Part shown: piece by piece, positions 33,661-43,195 of the stretch
Layout of the letters: the number at the start of each line of letters is the position of its first letter
Position numbering within the stretch: position 1 is the first letter of the stretch
From: JAGMES01 sp023128035
GTDB taxonomy: Bacteria > Bacillota > Halanaerobiia > DY22613
Direction of reading: 5' to 3'
Assembly (NCBI GenBank): GCA_030627905.1
Contig: DAOVRZ010000016.1
Span: 1-64,000, forward strand
Length of the DNA stretch: 64,000 nucleotides
Program-made: the position numbers and the translations under genes
The notes under the pieces: generated by a model
Told to the model about the DNA's origin: nothing
Database searches by the model: none
The model's input: only the letters and a program-made list of their open reading frames with translations

Positions 33661-33828
33661 TATGATGATAGCAATGGTATTCGTCGGAAAGTGGCAGAAG
33701 TTGTTGCTGATAATGTACGATTCCTAGATTGGCCAAAAGATGGTTCTTCTCAGAGTGGTAATAAGTCTAACAATCAGAATAATGATGATTTAGGTAGTTT
33801 CGGTGACGATATAGATGTTCCATTTTAA
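33661..33828 (+). CDS. ssb: Single-stranded DNA-binding protein, exon 2
   Basis: The last 55 codons of SSB: YDDSNGIRRKVAEVVADNVRFLD completes the OB fold, then a Gly/Ser/Asn-rich linker, and the acidic tip DDIDVPF that recruits RecO, PriA and other partners. There is no start codon or ribosome-binding site for it, so it depends on splicing. Its stop TAA (33826-33828) overlaps the end of MITE copy B by two bases. Confidence 0.93.
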   Translation, partial: YDDSNGIRRKVAEVVADNVRFLDWPKDGSSQSGNKSNNQNNDDLGSFGDDIDVPF

Positions 33829-33935
33829 TAACATTTTCGGAAGGCATAAATCTCCCCAACTTTCGTAAGTGGGGGTAAACTATCTTTCTAGAATTATATT
33901 TAGGTAGGAATTAAAATTCCTTCCGAAATGTTATT
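33827..33935. mobile_element. MITE with terminal inverted repeats, copy B (109 bp)
   Basis: Ends AATAACATTTTCGGAAGG and CCTTCCGAAATGTTATT (inverted). The interior holds a hairpin, CCCCAACTT with AAGTGGGGG, and matches copy A at 30289 when reversed. It separates ssb from rpsR, so the folded repeat would be in the operon mRNA. Confidence 0.7.
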
Positions 33936-33998
33936 TAATCTTCTATGAAGATTTTAAAGCTGCTTGCAGATTATTAATATTAGAGGGAGGGAATAATT

Positions 33999-34229
33999 AT
34001 GGCACCTCGTGGTGGAAGAAAAGGTCGTAGAAAAGCTTGTGCTTTTTGTGTAGATAAAGTAAAAGATATTGACTATAAAGAGATTGGCCGTTTAAGAAGA
34101 TATGTTACTGAACGTGGTAAAATTTTACCTCGTCGTATTTCTGGAAACTGTGCGAGTCATCAGCGTCAGTTGACTAGAGCGATTAAAAGAGCTCGTAATA
34201 TTGCTTTGTTACCTTTTACAACTGAATAA
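33999..34229 (+). CDS. rpsR: Ribosomal protein S18
   Basis: A 76-residue S18 with the usual core (YKEIGRLRRYVTERGKILPRR, RQLTRAIKRARNIALLPF). It appears to be a zinc-binding (C+) form: Cys14 and Cys17 (CAFC) with Cys51 and His54 (CASH). Last gene of the rpsF-ssb-rpsR operon, 63 bp past MITE copy B. Confidence 0.97.
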   Translation: MAPRGGRKGRRKACAFCVDKVKDIDYKEIGRLRRYVTERGKILPRRISGNCASHQRQLTRAIKRARNIALLPFTTE

Positions 34230-34236
34230 TAAGAAT

Positions 34237-34262
34237 TTAGGGGGCTAACTTTTTAGCCTCCT
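34237..34262 (+). terminator. Terminator after rpsR
   Basis: AGGGGGCTAA pairs with TTAGCCTCCT, followed by TTTTTG. It closes the rpsF-ssb-rpsR operon. Confidence 0.85.
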
Positions 34263-34364
34263 TTTTGTGTTTATGCCCTTAGTTTTTCTAAATTATTGCA
34301 GGACTTTCGGAATATTTAACGAAATGTATAATGGCTTACAATAATGTATTGAAAGGGTGAGAGA

Positions 34365-34694
34365 ATGAATCCAGTTCGAAATGGAAAACTTAAGTTAAAT
34401 ATAACTAGAAATATAAAGACGATTGAATGGTTAAAAGCTGAGTTGGTTGATGGGGTTTCATCTCTCTTTAAAGCAATGATTCCGAATAGAGAAAATATAA
34501 TAATTAATTCACTGGTTCGGTTGATAATTGCAGCTTACGTTTTAGGAAGAAGGTTGGGTTTTACATATGAACGAATTGAGGGAGAACTTGAGTGTCAGAT
34601 TGATGAACTTATTGAAGATAAACATGAAATTGACCAATGGTTTGGAGATTTGAGTGGATTAAAGAGGCATTTGCAAGAGAGAAATAAATTTTAA
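34365..34694 (+). CDS. MazG-like family protein
   Basis: 109 residues, all helical. WLKAELVDGVSSLFKAM and INSLVRLIIAAYVLGRRLGF resemble the MazG-like family found next to rpsR or rplI in Firmicutes. The classic EExxE metal motif of active MazG is not obvious, so nucleotide pyrophosphatase activity should not be assumed. AAAGGGTGAGAG precedes the ATG. Confidence 0.65.
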   Translation: MNPVRNGKLKLNITRNIKTIEWLKAELVDGVSSLFKAMIPNRENIIINSLVRLIIAAYVLGRRLGFTYERIEGELECQIDELIEDKHEIDQWFGDLSGLKRHLQERNKF

Positions 34695-34777
34695 TTTAGC
34701 TGGAATGAATTGTTAGTCAAATATGATTGTCAACAAGTCAAAGTTGAGATATAATTTTTATATGGGGGGATATAGTC

Positions 34778-35221
34778 ATGAAAGTTATACTGTTAAAAAA
34801 TGTAAAAAATGTTGGTAAAGAAGGTCAAGTACTGAACGTAACTGATGGATATGGTCGCAATTATTTAATTCCTCGTGGCTTAGCAAAAGAAGCTACTGAA
34901 GGTAGTTTGGCTGATTTGAAACATATACAAAAGATAACTGAGAAGAAGAAAGAGAAAGAGTTAAAAGAAGCTCAAAAACTTAAAAAACAATTAGAAGAAA
35001 CAGTCCTAGAAATCAAAGTGAAGGCTGGCAGTGGCGGTCGTTTATTCGGGTCTGTTACAAATTCTGATATTGCGGGGGTTTTGAAGAAAAAGGGTTATAA
35101 AGTAGACAAAAGGAAAATTCAATTAAAAGAAAATATCAAAGAATTAGGTGAACACACTGTGATTATTAAATTACACAGTGATGTCATCGCATCCATCGAA
35201 GTGAAAGTGATGGAGATATAG
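34778..35221 (+). CDS. rplI: Ribosomal protein L9
   Basis: A 147-residue L9: the N-terminal domain MKVILLKNVKNVGKEGQ and DGYGRNYLIPRGLA, a long connecting helix (Lys/Glu-rich), and the C-terminal domain with GRLFGSVTNSDIAGVL. It is 13 bp before lonC and probably co-transcribed. Confidence 0.97.
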   Translation: MKVILLKNVKNVGKEGQVLNVTDGYGRNYLIPRGLAKEATEGSLADLKHIQKITEKKKEKELKEAQKLKKQLEETVLEIKVKAGSGGRLFGSVTNSDIAGVLKKKGYKVDKRKIQLKENIKELGEHTVIIKLHSDVIASIEVKVMEI

Positions 35222-35234
35222 AAAGGGGCAAAAG

Positions 35235-37187
35235 ATGAAGGATTTAATTCGACGGATCTTCAATAAAGATGGTCTGGATGAGCATGAGTTAGAGCTAAAT
35301 CAGTTACGTCGACAGATTACTGCAATTTATAGTTTAATTTCGAATTTATATGGTGCAGATAAATTAGTCTTAAAAGCAGGTAAGTTGGAAGCGTTGAATT
35401 TGATGCGTTCGACAAAAATTGCTGACCGTGTTTTAGCATTACAAAGAATTGTGTTTGAAGATCCTACTATCGATGGAATTCTAGAAGAAAAGGAAATTCC
35501 ACGGATTATTGATGAGATTAATGAAGAAATTGCCGATATTATTGCACGTAAAACTGTTGAAGATAAAATTGAACGTCAGATTTCAGAGAAAATGCAAGAA
35601 AAACATAATGAATATATTCAAGAGATTAAAAGACAAATAATTCGCGAATCTGAAGGAGGAACGGAAAGTCCTCAAACTCTTAAGAAATACGCTGAGCTAG
35701 AGAAGTTAGAGGCTAAAGGTCTTTCACGGTCAGCAATGGAGTTACTTCGTCCAGTTTCTTTAGAAGAAATTGTTGGTCAAGAAAGAGCCATTAAAGCATT
35801 AATGTCTAAAATTGCTTCTCCTTTTCCACAGCATGTTATTTTATATGGGCCTCCTGGAGTTGGGAAAACTACGGCTGCTCGCTTAGCATTAGAGGCTGCA
35901 AAAAAAATGTCTCGACCCCCTTTTGATGAAGATGCGAAATTTATAGAAATAGATGGTACAACCATTAGGTGGGATCCAAGGGAAGTAACAAATCCTTTGC
36001 TTGGATCTGTTCATGATCCAATCTATCAGGGTGCAAAAAGGAGTTTTGCTGATACAGGTATCCCAGAACCTAAACCAGGTTTAGTTACCGAAGCACATGG
36101 TGGAGTTCTCTTTATTGATGAGTTGGGTGAGATGGATCCAATGCTCCAAAACAAACTTTTGAAAGTATTAGAGGATAAACGAGCTTATTTTGAGTCATCA
36201 TATTATGACCCTACAGATAAGAATGTGCCTCAGTATATTAAAAAGCTATTTGATGAAGGAGCACCAGCAGATTTTATTTTGATTGGTGCAACTACACGTG
36301 ATCCAGGTGAGATTAGTCCTGCGTTTAGATCTCGATCTGCTGAGGTGTTTTTTGAACCTTTGACATCAGAGGATATTACAAAAATTGTTCATAACGCTGG
36401 TGAAAAGTTGAATGTAGAGTTGGAGCCTGGTGTAGCTGAAGTTGTGAGTCTTTATACTATTGAAGGACGTAAAGCGGTTAATATTTTAGCTGATGCTTAT
36501 AGTCTAGCATTATATGATTTAGGTAATACAATAGATAAAGAGGAAAAACCTAAAATACGAATAACTAAAGATTTAATTTATGAAGTGGCTCAGATCAGTC
36601 GTTTGACTCCTTATGTTAGTGTTAAGGCTTCTGATACGTTGGAAGTTGGTAAAATTTTTGGTCTGGGTGTAAGTGGTTATTTGGGATCAGTGATTGAAAT
36701 TGAAGCGATTGCTTTTCCATCAACAGAAAAGGGAAAAGGTCGTCTACGTTTTAATGAAACTGCTGGTAGTATGGCGAAAGATTCTGTTTTTAATGCAGCA
36801 TCAGTTGTTAGAAAACTGACAGGTAAAGATATTGCCGATTATGATATTCATGTAAATATAGTTGGTGGAGGTCGGATTGATGGTCCTTCTGCTGGTACAG
36901 CGATTCTTTTAGCAATTATAAGTGCTATCGAAAAACGTCCAATCCGTCAAGATATTGCAATTACAGGTGAAATTTCTATTCAAGGACAAGTTAAGCCAGT
37001 TGGTGGAGTTTTTGAAAAAATTTATGGTGCACGTCAAGCGGGAATTAGACAGGTTTTTGTTCCAAAAGATAATGCAAAGGATGTACCAAGTGATTGTGAT
37101 GATTTAGAAGTTATGATAGCAGATCGTGTGGAGGATATTATTGATATTGTAATGCCTCCAGTAAAAGAAAATATAAAGGTAAGTTAA
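35235..37187 (+). CDS. lonC: LonC-type ATP-dependent protease
   Basis: A Lon-family protease, 650 residues. The N-terminal helical part has no LAN domain. The AAA+ module has Walker A GPPGVGKTT near 205 and FIDELGEMDP. The S16 protease domain has the catalytic serine in GRIDGPSAGTAI (about Ser552) and the lysine in GGVFEKIYGARQAG (about Lys595). Size and neighbourhood match the spore_lon_C group found in anaerobic spore-formers. A strong terminator follows. Confidence 0.85.
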   Translation: MKDLIRRIFNKDGLDEHELELNQLRRQITAIYSLISNLYGADKLVLKAGKLEALNLMRSTKIADRVLALQRIVFEDPTIDGILEEKEIPRIIDEINEEIADIIARKTVEDKIERQISEKMQEKHNEYIQEIKRQIIRESEGGTESPQTLKKYAELEKLEAKGLSRSAMELLRPVSLEEIVGQERAIKALMSKIASPFPQHVILYGPPGVGKTTAARLALEAAKKMSRPPFDEDAKFIEIDGTTIRWDPREVTNPLLGSVHDPIYQGAKRSFADTGIPEPKPGLVTEAHGGVLFIDELGEMDPMLQNKLLKVLEDKRAYFESSYYDPTDKNVPQYIKKLFDEGAPADFILIGATTRDPGEISPAFRSRSAEVFFEPLTSEDITKIVHNAGEKLNVELEPGVAEVVSLYTIEGRKAVNILADAYSLALYDLGNTIDKEEKPKIRITKDLIYEVAQISRLTPYVSVKASDTLEVGKIFGLGVSGYLGSVIEIEAIAFPSTEKGKGRLRFNETAGSMAKDSVFNAASVVRKLTGKDIADYDIHVNIVGGGRIDGPSAGTAILLAIISAIEKRPIRQDIAITGEISIQGQVKPVGGVFEKIYGARQAGIRQVFVPKDNAKDVPSDCDDLEVMIADRVEDIIDIVMPPVKENIKVS

Positions 37188-37219
37188 AGTCGAGATATAA
37201 CTACGTGAAAATGTTTTTA

Positions 37220-37248
37220 AAGCCAGTGCAAAAGCACTGGCTTTTTTC
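37220..37248 (+). terminator. Terminator after lonC
   Basis: AAGCCAGTGC, loop AAAA, GCACTGGCTT then TTTT: a 10-bp stem with a good T-run. It is 8 bp before repeat copy 5. Confidence 0.93.
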
Positions 37249-37255
37249 ATGAAAG

Positions 37256-37358
37256 TGAACTCGTCCAGCTAAAGCTGAACATCGGGGCTTCAGTAGGGGA
37301 TTCTATTAAAAACAATTCCCACCACTTATAGAAGTGGGGGTCTTAACTCAAAAGATTA
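37256..37358 (+). repeat. Three-hairpin repeat, copy 5 (shortened, about 103 bp)
   Basis: As copy 4 but with about 16 bp missing from the middle hairpin: GGGGATTCTA is followed directly by TTAAAAACAATTCCCACC. The two outer hairpins remain. It stands between lonC and the accessory island. Confidence 0.8.
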
Positions 37359-37435
37359 ATTTTAGTATTGGAACATCCTTTAGACTAGAGGTATATAATA
37401 AATTAATATAAAAATTTCTAAAGGAATGATTCAAT

Positions 37436-38176
37436 ATGAATATACTAGAACAATTATATGAAGCTGCCCTATATAGAAGTAAAAACCTTGATGAGGATAA
37501 GTTTATTATCCGTGGAATATGGAATATAGATTTATTATTTAAGCCAAATGTTTATGACAGAACATTTAGTTATGAATTACTTGTAATACAGACGTTGAAT
37601 CAAGGTGCTTGTTATTGTTATAATGGCAAACCTAAGATTGATCATGAGTTGATTGGGAAAGATGCAAGATGTGTGAAGGTAGATAATTGTAATATTAAAA
37701 TTGCTCTATTAGATTCTGTTTATTCTCTTTTTGAATCTAGTCCTACAAAAGAATTTGTGTTGGATGGTTATTCAAAAGAGAAATCGGAACAAAGGGCAGA
37801 AATAATAGTTTCAGAGATTTTATTTCAGTTAAAAGATATAACAAATAGAAAACCCAGTGTAGTTAATATTGGAGTGGTGGGGAATATAATTAAGAAACTT
37901 AAAAGTTCAAACATCGAAGTATATGCAACAGACTTAGATAAAAATATTATTAATAAAGATATAAATGGTGCAATGGTTAAAAACGGGATACAAAACAATA
38001 TGGAAATGATTCAAAAATGTGATTTAGCACTTGTAACAGGAATGACTTTATCATCTGGAGCATGGTTTGCAGAAGAGTATTGCAATTCTTTTGATATTGA
38101 TGCTGTAATTAGTGAGCCTTTTCCTTTTTATATTTTTGGAGGAAAAAGTATTATAAGAGTGTTTAGGCCACAATAG
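37436..38176 (+). CDS. DUF4213/DUF364-like (putative heavy-metal chelation) protein
   Basis: A 246-residue cytoplasmic protein. Its C-terminal half (VVNIGVVGNIIKKLKSSNIE, ATDLDKNIIN, DLALVTGMTLSSGAWFAEE) resembles the Rossmann-like DUF364 domain, which is often found with a DUF4213 N-terminal domain. Those proteins are thought to bind metal or a pterin-like ligand; no function is proved. The usual glycine-rich closing part differs, so the family call is moderate. It begins the accessory island before the PKS-like locus. Confidence 0.5.
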   Translation: MNILEQLYEAALYRSKNLDEDKFIIRGIWNIDLLFKPNVYDRTFSYELLVIQTLNQGACYCYNGKPKIDHELIGKDARCVKVDNCNIKIALLDSVYSLFESSPTKEFVLDGYSKEKSEQRAEIIVSEILFQLKDITNRKPSVVNIGVVGNIIKKLKSSNIEVYATDLDKNIINKDINGAMVKNGIQNNMEMIQKCDLALVTGMTLSSGAWFAEEYCNSFDIDAVISEPFPFYIFGGKSIIRVFRPQ

Positions 38177-38554
38177 ACCTGCAGAAGTATTAGTAATTGA
38201 TGATAACGCATATTTAATAAGAGAACGTAGCTCATTCAAAGACTATATATACAAGCAATTCATTTCAGAGTCTTTGAATGAGTAGTTTAAAAGTGTCCAG
38301 TCGTCTGGATGCTGTTTAATTATTTATTTTTTTGATTTGCATTTAGTAATCAAATAAAAAAATATCTGTTTTTTTGTTTATAAATTAAAAAATAGCAACT
38401 GTTTACTTTTTTAAATGATATGATACAATGGGACAATCATATATAAAGTATAAATTTCAAAAACACATAAAATATGAAAAAAGAAGTGTGAAAGGAATGT
38501 AGTCTTTGAAATGAAAAAACTATTGATAAACTATATTTGAAAGGAGATATTTAA
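38177..38554. other. 378-bp intergenic region with a 14-bp perfect inverted repeat
   Basis: CTCATTCAAAGACT (38231-38244) and AGTCTTTGAATGAG (38269-38282) form a perfect stem with a 24-nt loop. The rest is very AT-rich. A possible promoter, TTTACT-17-GATACAAT, lies near 38402-38428. I see no further gene. Confidence 0.5.
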
Positions 38555-39283
38555 ATGAAGTATAATTTTTTAAGTGTAGTAATAACAATGTCAATTTTAG
38601 TTTTGTTTGTATCAATTTTTACTATAGGAGATTTATGCGCTGCTGAAAAGGATAGAGAAATAATAATTTCAGTAAAACAAGGTGATCATTATTATCACAC
38701 TATGAAGTGGTTAAATTTAATACCAATAAAAAATTCACCTCAAATGGCTTTCTGGCTTGAGGACACTTCAGGAAAGTATATAAGCACAATATATGTAACT
38801 TCCCGTAGTGCTTTATCAAAATGGAGGGGTGGCAAAAACATTCGTAGACCATCAGCATTACCTATCTGGTCACATAAGCGTGGTGTAAAATCCAGTGATG
38901 GTTATTATATGCCAGCTAAAGATAATCAACTTCCAGATGCAGTAACTGGTGCTACTCCAAACGAATCTTTTAGTAAAGTATGGAAAATGCCTGAAGATGT
39001 TAAATCTGGTACATATGTTTTACGAGCAGAGTTTAATCATTCATATGACTATAATGACAATTATGCGAAAGATGACATTGAAGGAGATGTATCTGGGGAA
39101 CCTTCAATTCTCTGGGAAGTAGAGATCGAGTTTGGGGATGAGGAATCAAAAGTGTTGATGCAGCCAGTAGGGCATGGACATAGAACTGGTGAGAATGGTG
39201 AAATTTATAGAGAGTTAGATAGTTTAAGTACAGCTATAAGTATTATTGAATCAATAGAAGTTTGGTATACATCAGGAAAATAA
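38555..39283 (+). CDS. Secreted DUF2271-like protein
   Basis: 242 residues with an N-terminal signal peptide (about 1-29, ending near LCAA). The mature part resembles DUF2271: MAFWLEDTSGKYISTIYVTS, then KWRGGKNIRRPSALPIW, DAVTGATP and YVLRAEFNHSYDYN. Such proteins are extracytoplasmic with unknown function and are often near FMN-binding or redox proteins. AAAGGAGA precedes the ATG. No link to the PKS locus is shown beyond position. Confidence 0.65.
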   Translation: MKYNFLSVVITMSILVLFVSIFTIGDLCAAEKDREIIISVKQGDHYYHTMKWLNLIPIKNSPQMAFWLEDTSGKYISTIYVTSRSALSKWRGGKNIRRPSALPIWSHKRGVKSSDGYYMPAKDNQLPDAVTGATPNESFSKVWKMPEDVKSGTYVLRAEFNHSYDYNDNYAKDDIEGDVSGEPSILWEVEIEFGDEESKVLMQPVGHGHRTGENGEIYRELDSLSTAISIIESIEVWYTSGK

Positions 39284-39376
39284 ATATAGAGCACTTTCAA
39301 CCTTATATCGTATTTTTACATTATTACAAAATATGATATAAGGTAATTTTTAAGATTTAAAAGGATGTTTTAATAC

Positions 39377-40168
39377 ATGATAGTAAGAACAGGTTTTGAG
39401 CAGGTTAAAGTAAATAAACTTTTTTATAGTTGTTATGATAGCGGTAAATTTATTAACTATGGAGGAATGGATATTTTTATTGTTACTAAACGAACAGATG
39501 ATTTGATTGAGAAATACCTTAATCCAGAAGAAAATAAACGTTATAATTCTCTTTCATCAACTAAATTACGTTATCAGTTTTTGGCTGGTAGGATTGTAGT
39601 TAAAAGAATGGTGAATATTTTTTTTAAAAAAAGTAAACAAATTAATACAGATGTAAGGGATATAATTGTTCGTAATGTTGAGAAAGGAAATGAAAAAGGA
39701 AGACCTTATATTTATATTCCTTCACAATCCGATCATGGATTAAATATATCTATAACCCATTCTAAAGATTATGTTGCCAGTGTAATTGGAGAATCTTTTA
39801 TTGTGGGAATTGATTGTGAAGAATGCTATAAGCGTGATCATTCATTTATTTCCCTGGTATTTACTAATAATGAATGGGAGTTGTGTAATACAATATTTGC
39901 AGATTTAGAAGAGCATAATCGAATAACTTTGTTATGGATACTTAAAGAATGTTTGGTCAAAGCGATTGGTATTGGATTTCTCCTGGGATTTAAAGCTTTT
40001 GAATTATATTTAGATGAACTTAATAAAAATATATATGTTAAGTTCCATGAAAAAATGATACCATATGTACCAATAAAGTTATCATTTATACAATTTTATT
40101 ATGGCTTTTTAAATAAATCATGTTTTTCTATTGCTGTATTAAAAATTTGCGATAAATATAAATTATAA
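39377..40168 (+). CDS. Sfp-type 4'-phosphopantetheinyl transferase
   Basis: Transfers phosphopantetheine from CoA to the serine of acyl carrier domains. 263 residues. The magnesium-binding GIDCEE motif (near residue 143) and the W-x-LKECLVKAIGIG motif (near 195) are the two Sfp/PPTase signatures. It lies in front of the PKS-like locus, whose two ACP domains would be its targets. The gene looks intact although the PKS is broken. The ATG at 39377 is used; Met31 is an alternative start. Confidence 0.85.
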   Translation: MIVRTGFEQVKVNKLFYSCYDSGKFINYGGMDIFIVTKRTDDLIEKYLNPEENKRYNSLSSTKLRYQFLAGRIVVKRMVNIFFKKSKQINTDVRDIIVRNVEKGNEKGRPYIYIPSQSDHGLNISITHSKDYVASVIGESFIVGIDCEECYKRDHSFISLVFTNNEWELCNTIFADLEEHNRITLLWILKECLVKAIGIGFLLGFKAFELYLDELNKNIYVKFHEKMIPYVPIKLSFIQFYYGFLNKSCFSIAVLKICDKYKL

Positions 40169-40188
40169 AAACATTAGGAGGTTTTAAT

Positions 40189-41046
40189 GTGATTATAAGT
40201 TTTAGCAAAGATATGTGTATTGGGTGTGGGATTTGTGTAGAAGGTTGTGTTGAAGGTGTATTGGTTAATAGAGGAAAGAAAAATACTCCAGAGGCTGTGA
40301 AACCTGAAAAATGTATTAAATGCGGTCATTGTGTAGCTCTTTGTCCTTCTGATGCAATTGTTCATCATAAGATGGATATGGAACAATTTATACCTATTAA
40401 AAAAGCTGTAGAGATTACAGATGATGCAATGGAGAATTTTCTTGGTGCGAAACGTTCGATCAGACGTTTTTCGGACAAAGTTGTAGAAAAAGAGAAGATT
40501 GAACGGTTATTAAAGGTTGGTAGGATGGCTCCTAGTGATAATAACTCTCAGGAAAGAGATTTTATTGTTCTTTCTGATCAGAATTTAATTCAACATTTGG
40601 AAAATAAAATTGTAGAAAGTTATAAAAATTTATTATTTTGGATGAATCCAGTGATGAGAAAAATTTGTTCTCTCTTTACACCAAATTTAATGAGAGAATT
40701 AGAAAAAGTTGTGCTAGATTTCAAGGGATTAATTGAACTCGCTGAAAAAGGAGAAAAGCCAGTTTTTAGGGGTGCACCTCATGTTATCTTTATTTATGCT
40801 CCAAAGGGAAATATCATGGCTAAAGATAACTGTCTTGCATCTCAGGATTATATGATGATACAAGCACAGACTATGGGATTGGGTACCTGTATCATTGGGT
40901 ATGCAACTGGAGTACCTAAAGTTTTAGCGAAATTTTTAAAAATACCTAAAAATCATAAAGTATTTGGGGCTATAACTGTTGGTTATCCAAAATTAACTTT
41001 TAAGAAGACAGTTGCGCGTGAAAGGGGAGAAGTTGTTTGGTTATAA
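40189..41046 (+). CDS. Ferredoxin-nitroreductase fusion protein
   Basis: 285 residues. The N-terminus has two 4Fe-4S clusters of the ferredoxin type (CIGCGICVEGC and CIKCGHCVALCP, about 5-65); an FMN-dependent nitroreductase domain follows (KRSIRRFSDKVVEKEKIERL, RMAPSDNNSQERDFIV, then GLGTCIIGYATGVP). This layout is common in anaerobes; the acceptor is unknown. It could act as a reductase for the PKS-like product, but that is only positional inference. GTG start after AGGAGG. Confidence 0.9.
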   Translation: MIISFSKDMCIGCGICVEGCVEGVLVNRGKKNTPEAVKPEKCIKCGHCVALCPSDAIVHHKMDMEQFIPIKKAVEITDDAMENFLGAKRSIRRFSDKVVEKEKIERLLKVGRMAPSDNNSQERDFIVLSDQNLIQHLENKIVESYKNLLFWMNPVMRKICSLFTPNLMRELEKVVLDFKGLIELAEKGEKPVFRGAPHVIFIYAPKGNIMAKDNCLASQDYMMIQAQTMGLGTCIIGYATGVPKVLAKFLKIPKNHKVFGAITVGYPKLTFKKTVARERGEVVWL

Positions 41047-41101
41047 TTTATGAATTAGTAAATAAAACTTAATAACACTAAGATGTATCGGAGGTTAAAT
41101 G

Positions 41102-42559
41102 ATGAATAAAAAATGTGAATTTTATCCAATTACAATTATAGGACATGGATGTGTTTATCCACCAGATGGATATGATAGTGAGAAATTTTAGAAAAATGTT
41201 TTGTCGGGAAAATCAGGAATCAGTGAAATACCAAAAGAAATTTGGAATTGGGAATATTATTACGATGAAGATCGTAGTGCTTTAGATAAAACATATTGTA
41301 AACTAAGTGGAATTATTGACAATTATCAGTTTCCATATGATAAATTTAATATTAAAGCTGAAGACATTGAATATTTCAATAGATGTAATTTAATGGTTTT
41401 AGATACAGTTTTACAGGCTTTTGCTTCTTCTGATATAGATCCAAAAGAAATTAACCTTGAAACGACAGCCTTCGCATTAGGAAATATGTTGGGAGACGAT
41501 TTTTTCCCTGAAACATCATTGAACTATCGGGCTAAAGAAGCATTTTATTATCTTCAACAAAGTGATGACTTTCAAAAGCTTGATAGTGAAGTTAAAAAAG
41601 AGATAGAGAAAAAGTTTTTTGAAGAGGTCGAAACTAAATTTGCAAAATTAGATGCTTCTAATTTTAAAACTGCTTCTAATAGTGCATTAGCTAAAAATGT
41701 AACTGATTTTTTGGGAATTAAAGGTGAAGTTCAAATAATTGACGGAGCTTGTTCAGCGGGTGCTCTAGTAATAAATGAAATGATTAAGGTTTTACATGAT
41801 AAAACCTGTGATGTTGTCATAGCTTCAGCAGTTTTAGGTAGTTTGAATGTAACTGGTAATTTGAGTTTTGCTAAGATTGGTGGTATTTCTGGTACTCACA
41901 GTGCACCATTAGATATTTCAGCAAATGGTTTAATTCCAGGAGAAGGTGTTGGAACAATAATTTTGAAGCGTCTTGATGATGCTATTAGAGATAATGATAG
42001 AATTTTTGGTGTTATTTGTGGAAGTGGAGTTTCTAGTGATGGTAAAGGAAAGGCTATCTATGCTCCAAGTTCTGAGGGACAAGCCAGATGTATTAAAGAG
42101 TCTTTAAATAGAGTTGGATTGAAACCAGTAGATATTGATTACTTTGAAGCTCATGCTACTGCAACACCTGTAGGAGATGCGGTAGAACTCAATACATTAA
42201 AAAGCATATTTGAAGGTGAAGATTTTCGTAAAAATTCTGTAGCTATCAGTTCTGTTAAATCACAAATTGGGCATACATTTTCAGCTGCAGGTATGGCTAA
42301 TTTGATAAAAGTTCTAAAAGCCTTTGAGAATGATCTGATGCCACCTATTCATAATTTTACAGAACCAAATCCTAAAATGAATCTTGAAAACTCACCATTT
42401 TATGTGAACAAAGAAGCTAAAAAATGGGATAAAAAACCAAATAATACACCAAGAAGATGTAGTGTTAATGCGTTTGGCTTTGGTGGTGTAAATGCTAATA
42501 TTGTTGTAGAAGAGTATTTAGAAGAATATCATAAAGAATTGGTAGAAAAACTGGAATAA
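41102..42559 (+). pseudogene. PKS/PUFA-synthase-like locus, part 1: ketosynthase domain with nonsense codons
   Basis: A beta-ketoacyl synthase reading from ATG 41102 (GGAGG at 41090) but stopped by TAG at 41189-41191, where family members have Trp (F-W-x-N-x-x-x-G-K-S-G); TGG to TAG explains it. The rest is intact: the active-site Cys is in DGACSAGA (about residue 217), with histidines in EAHATATPVGD and SQIGHTFSAAG. A second in-frame stop, TAA, ends this part at 42557-42559, and the frame stays open after it. Confidence 0.85.
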
Positions 42560-43195
42560 TTATCAAGTGATGTTAAACAGGAAGATACTGAGATTGCAAT
42601 TGTAGGTGTGGGTTGTATTAACGGTAGAGCAAATAATGTAGAAGAATATTGGAATACAATTAATCAATCTAACAAACTTTTTAGTACTTTTCCCGAGGGA
42701 CGCTGGAATGAAGATGTAAATAAAATATTCTCGGATGCATTTAATGAAAAAGAAGTTTTGGGAAGTTTTATTGAGAATTTTGAATTTCCCTGGATGAAGT
42801 TTAGGATTCCGCCTAATGTTTTGGGACAGATTGACAATGGACAATTAATGGCAGCTGATGAAGCTATTGATGATTATGGTAAAGATAAATTGGTACCTGC
42901 TAGAACGGCTGTATATGTTGGTGGTATGCAAGGTATGGAATCTAGTATTTTGGCTAATCTACGTATTCGTCAAGAAGAGTATGTTCAAATTTTGAAGAAT
43001 ATGCCTGAATTTAAGAATTTAGATTCTAAGACACAGGAGTCAATAATCTCAGATCTACAGAGTCAAATTCGTCAGTATATACCTAAGATAGAAGAAGATA
43101 CATTGCCTGGTTTTATGGATAATATTGTTGCTGGAAGAATTGCTAATTATTTTAATGTGCATGGAGTAAATATGTTTATAGATTCTTCTTTGTGA
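42560..43195 (+). pseudogene. PKS-like locus, part 2: truncated second ketosynthase-like domain
   Basis: In the same frame as part 1, a second ketosynthase-type N-terminus begins: TEIAIVGVGCINGRANNVEE, then GGMQGMESSILANLRIRQ, and GRIANYFNVHGVNMFIDSS. It stops exactly at the point where the active-site cysteine should follow (DTACSSS in normal domains). The remaining 250 or so residues of the domain and the start of the acyltransferase are missing, which indicates an internal deletion with frameshift at about 43190. Confidence 0.8.
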
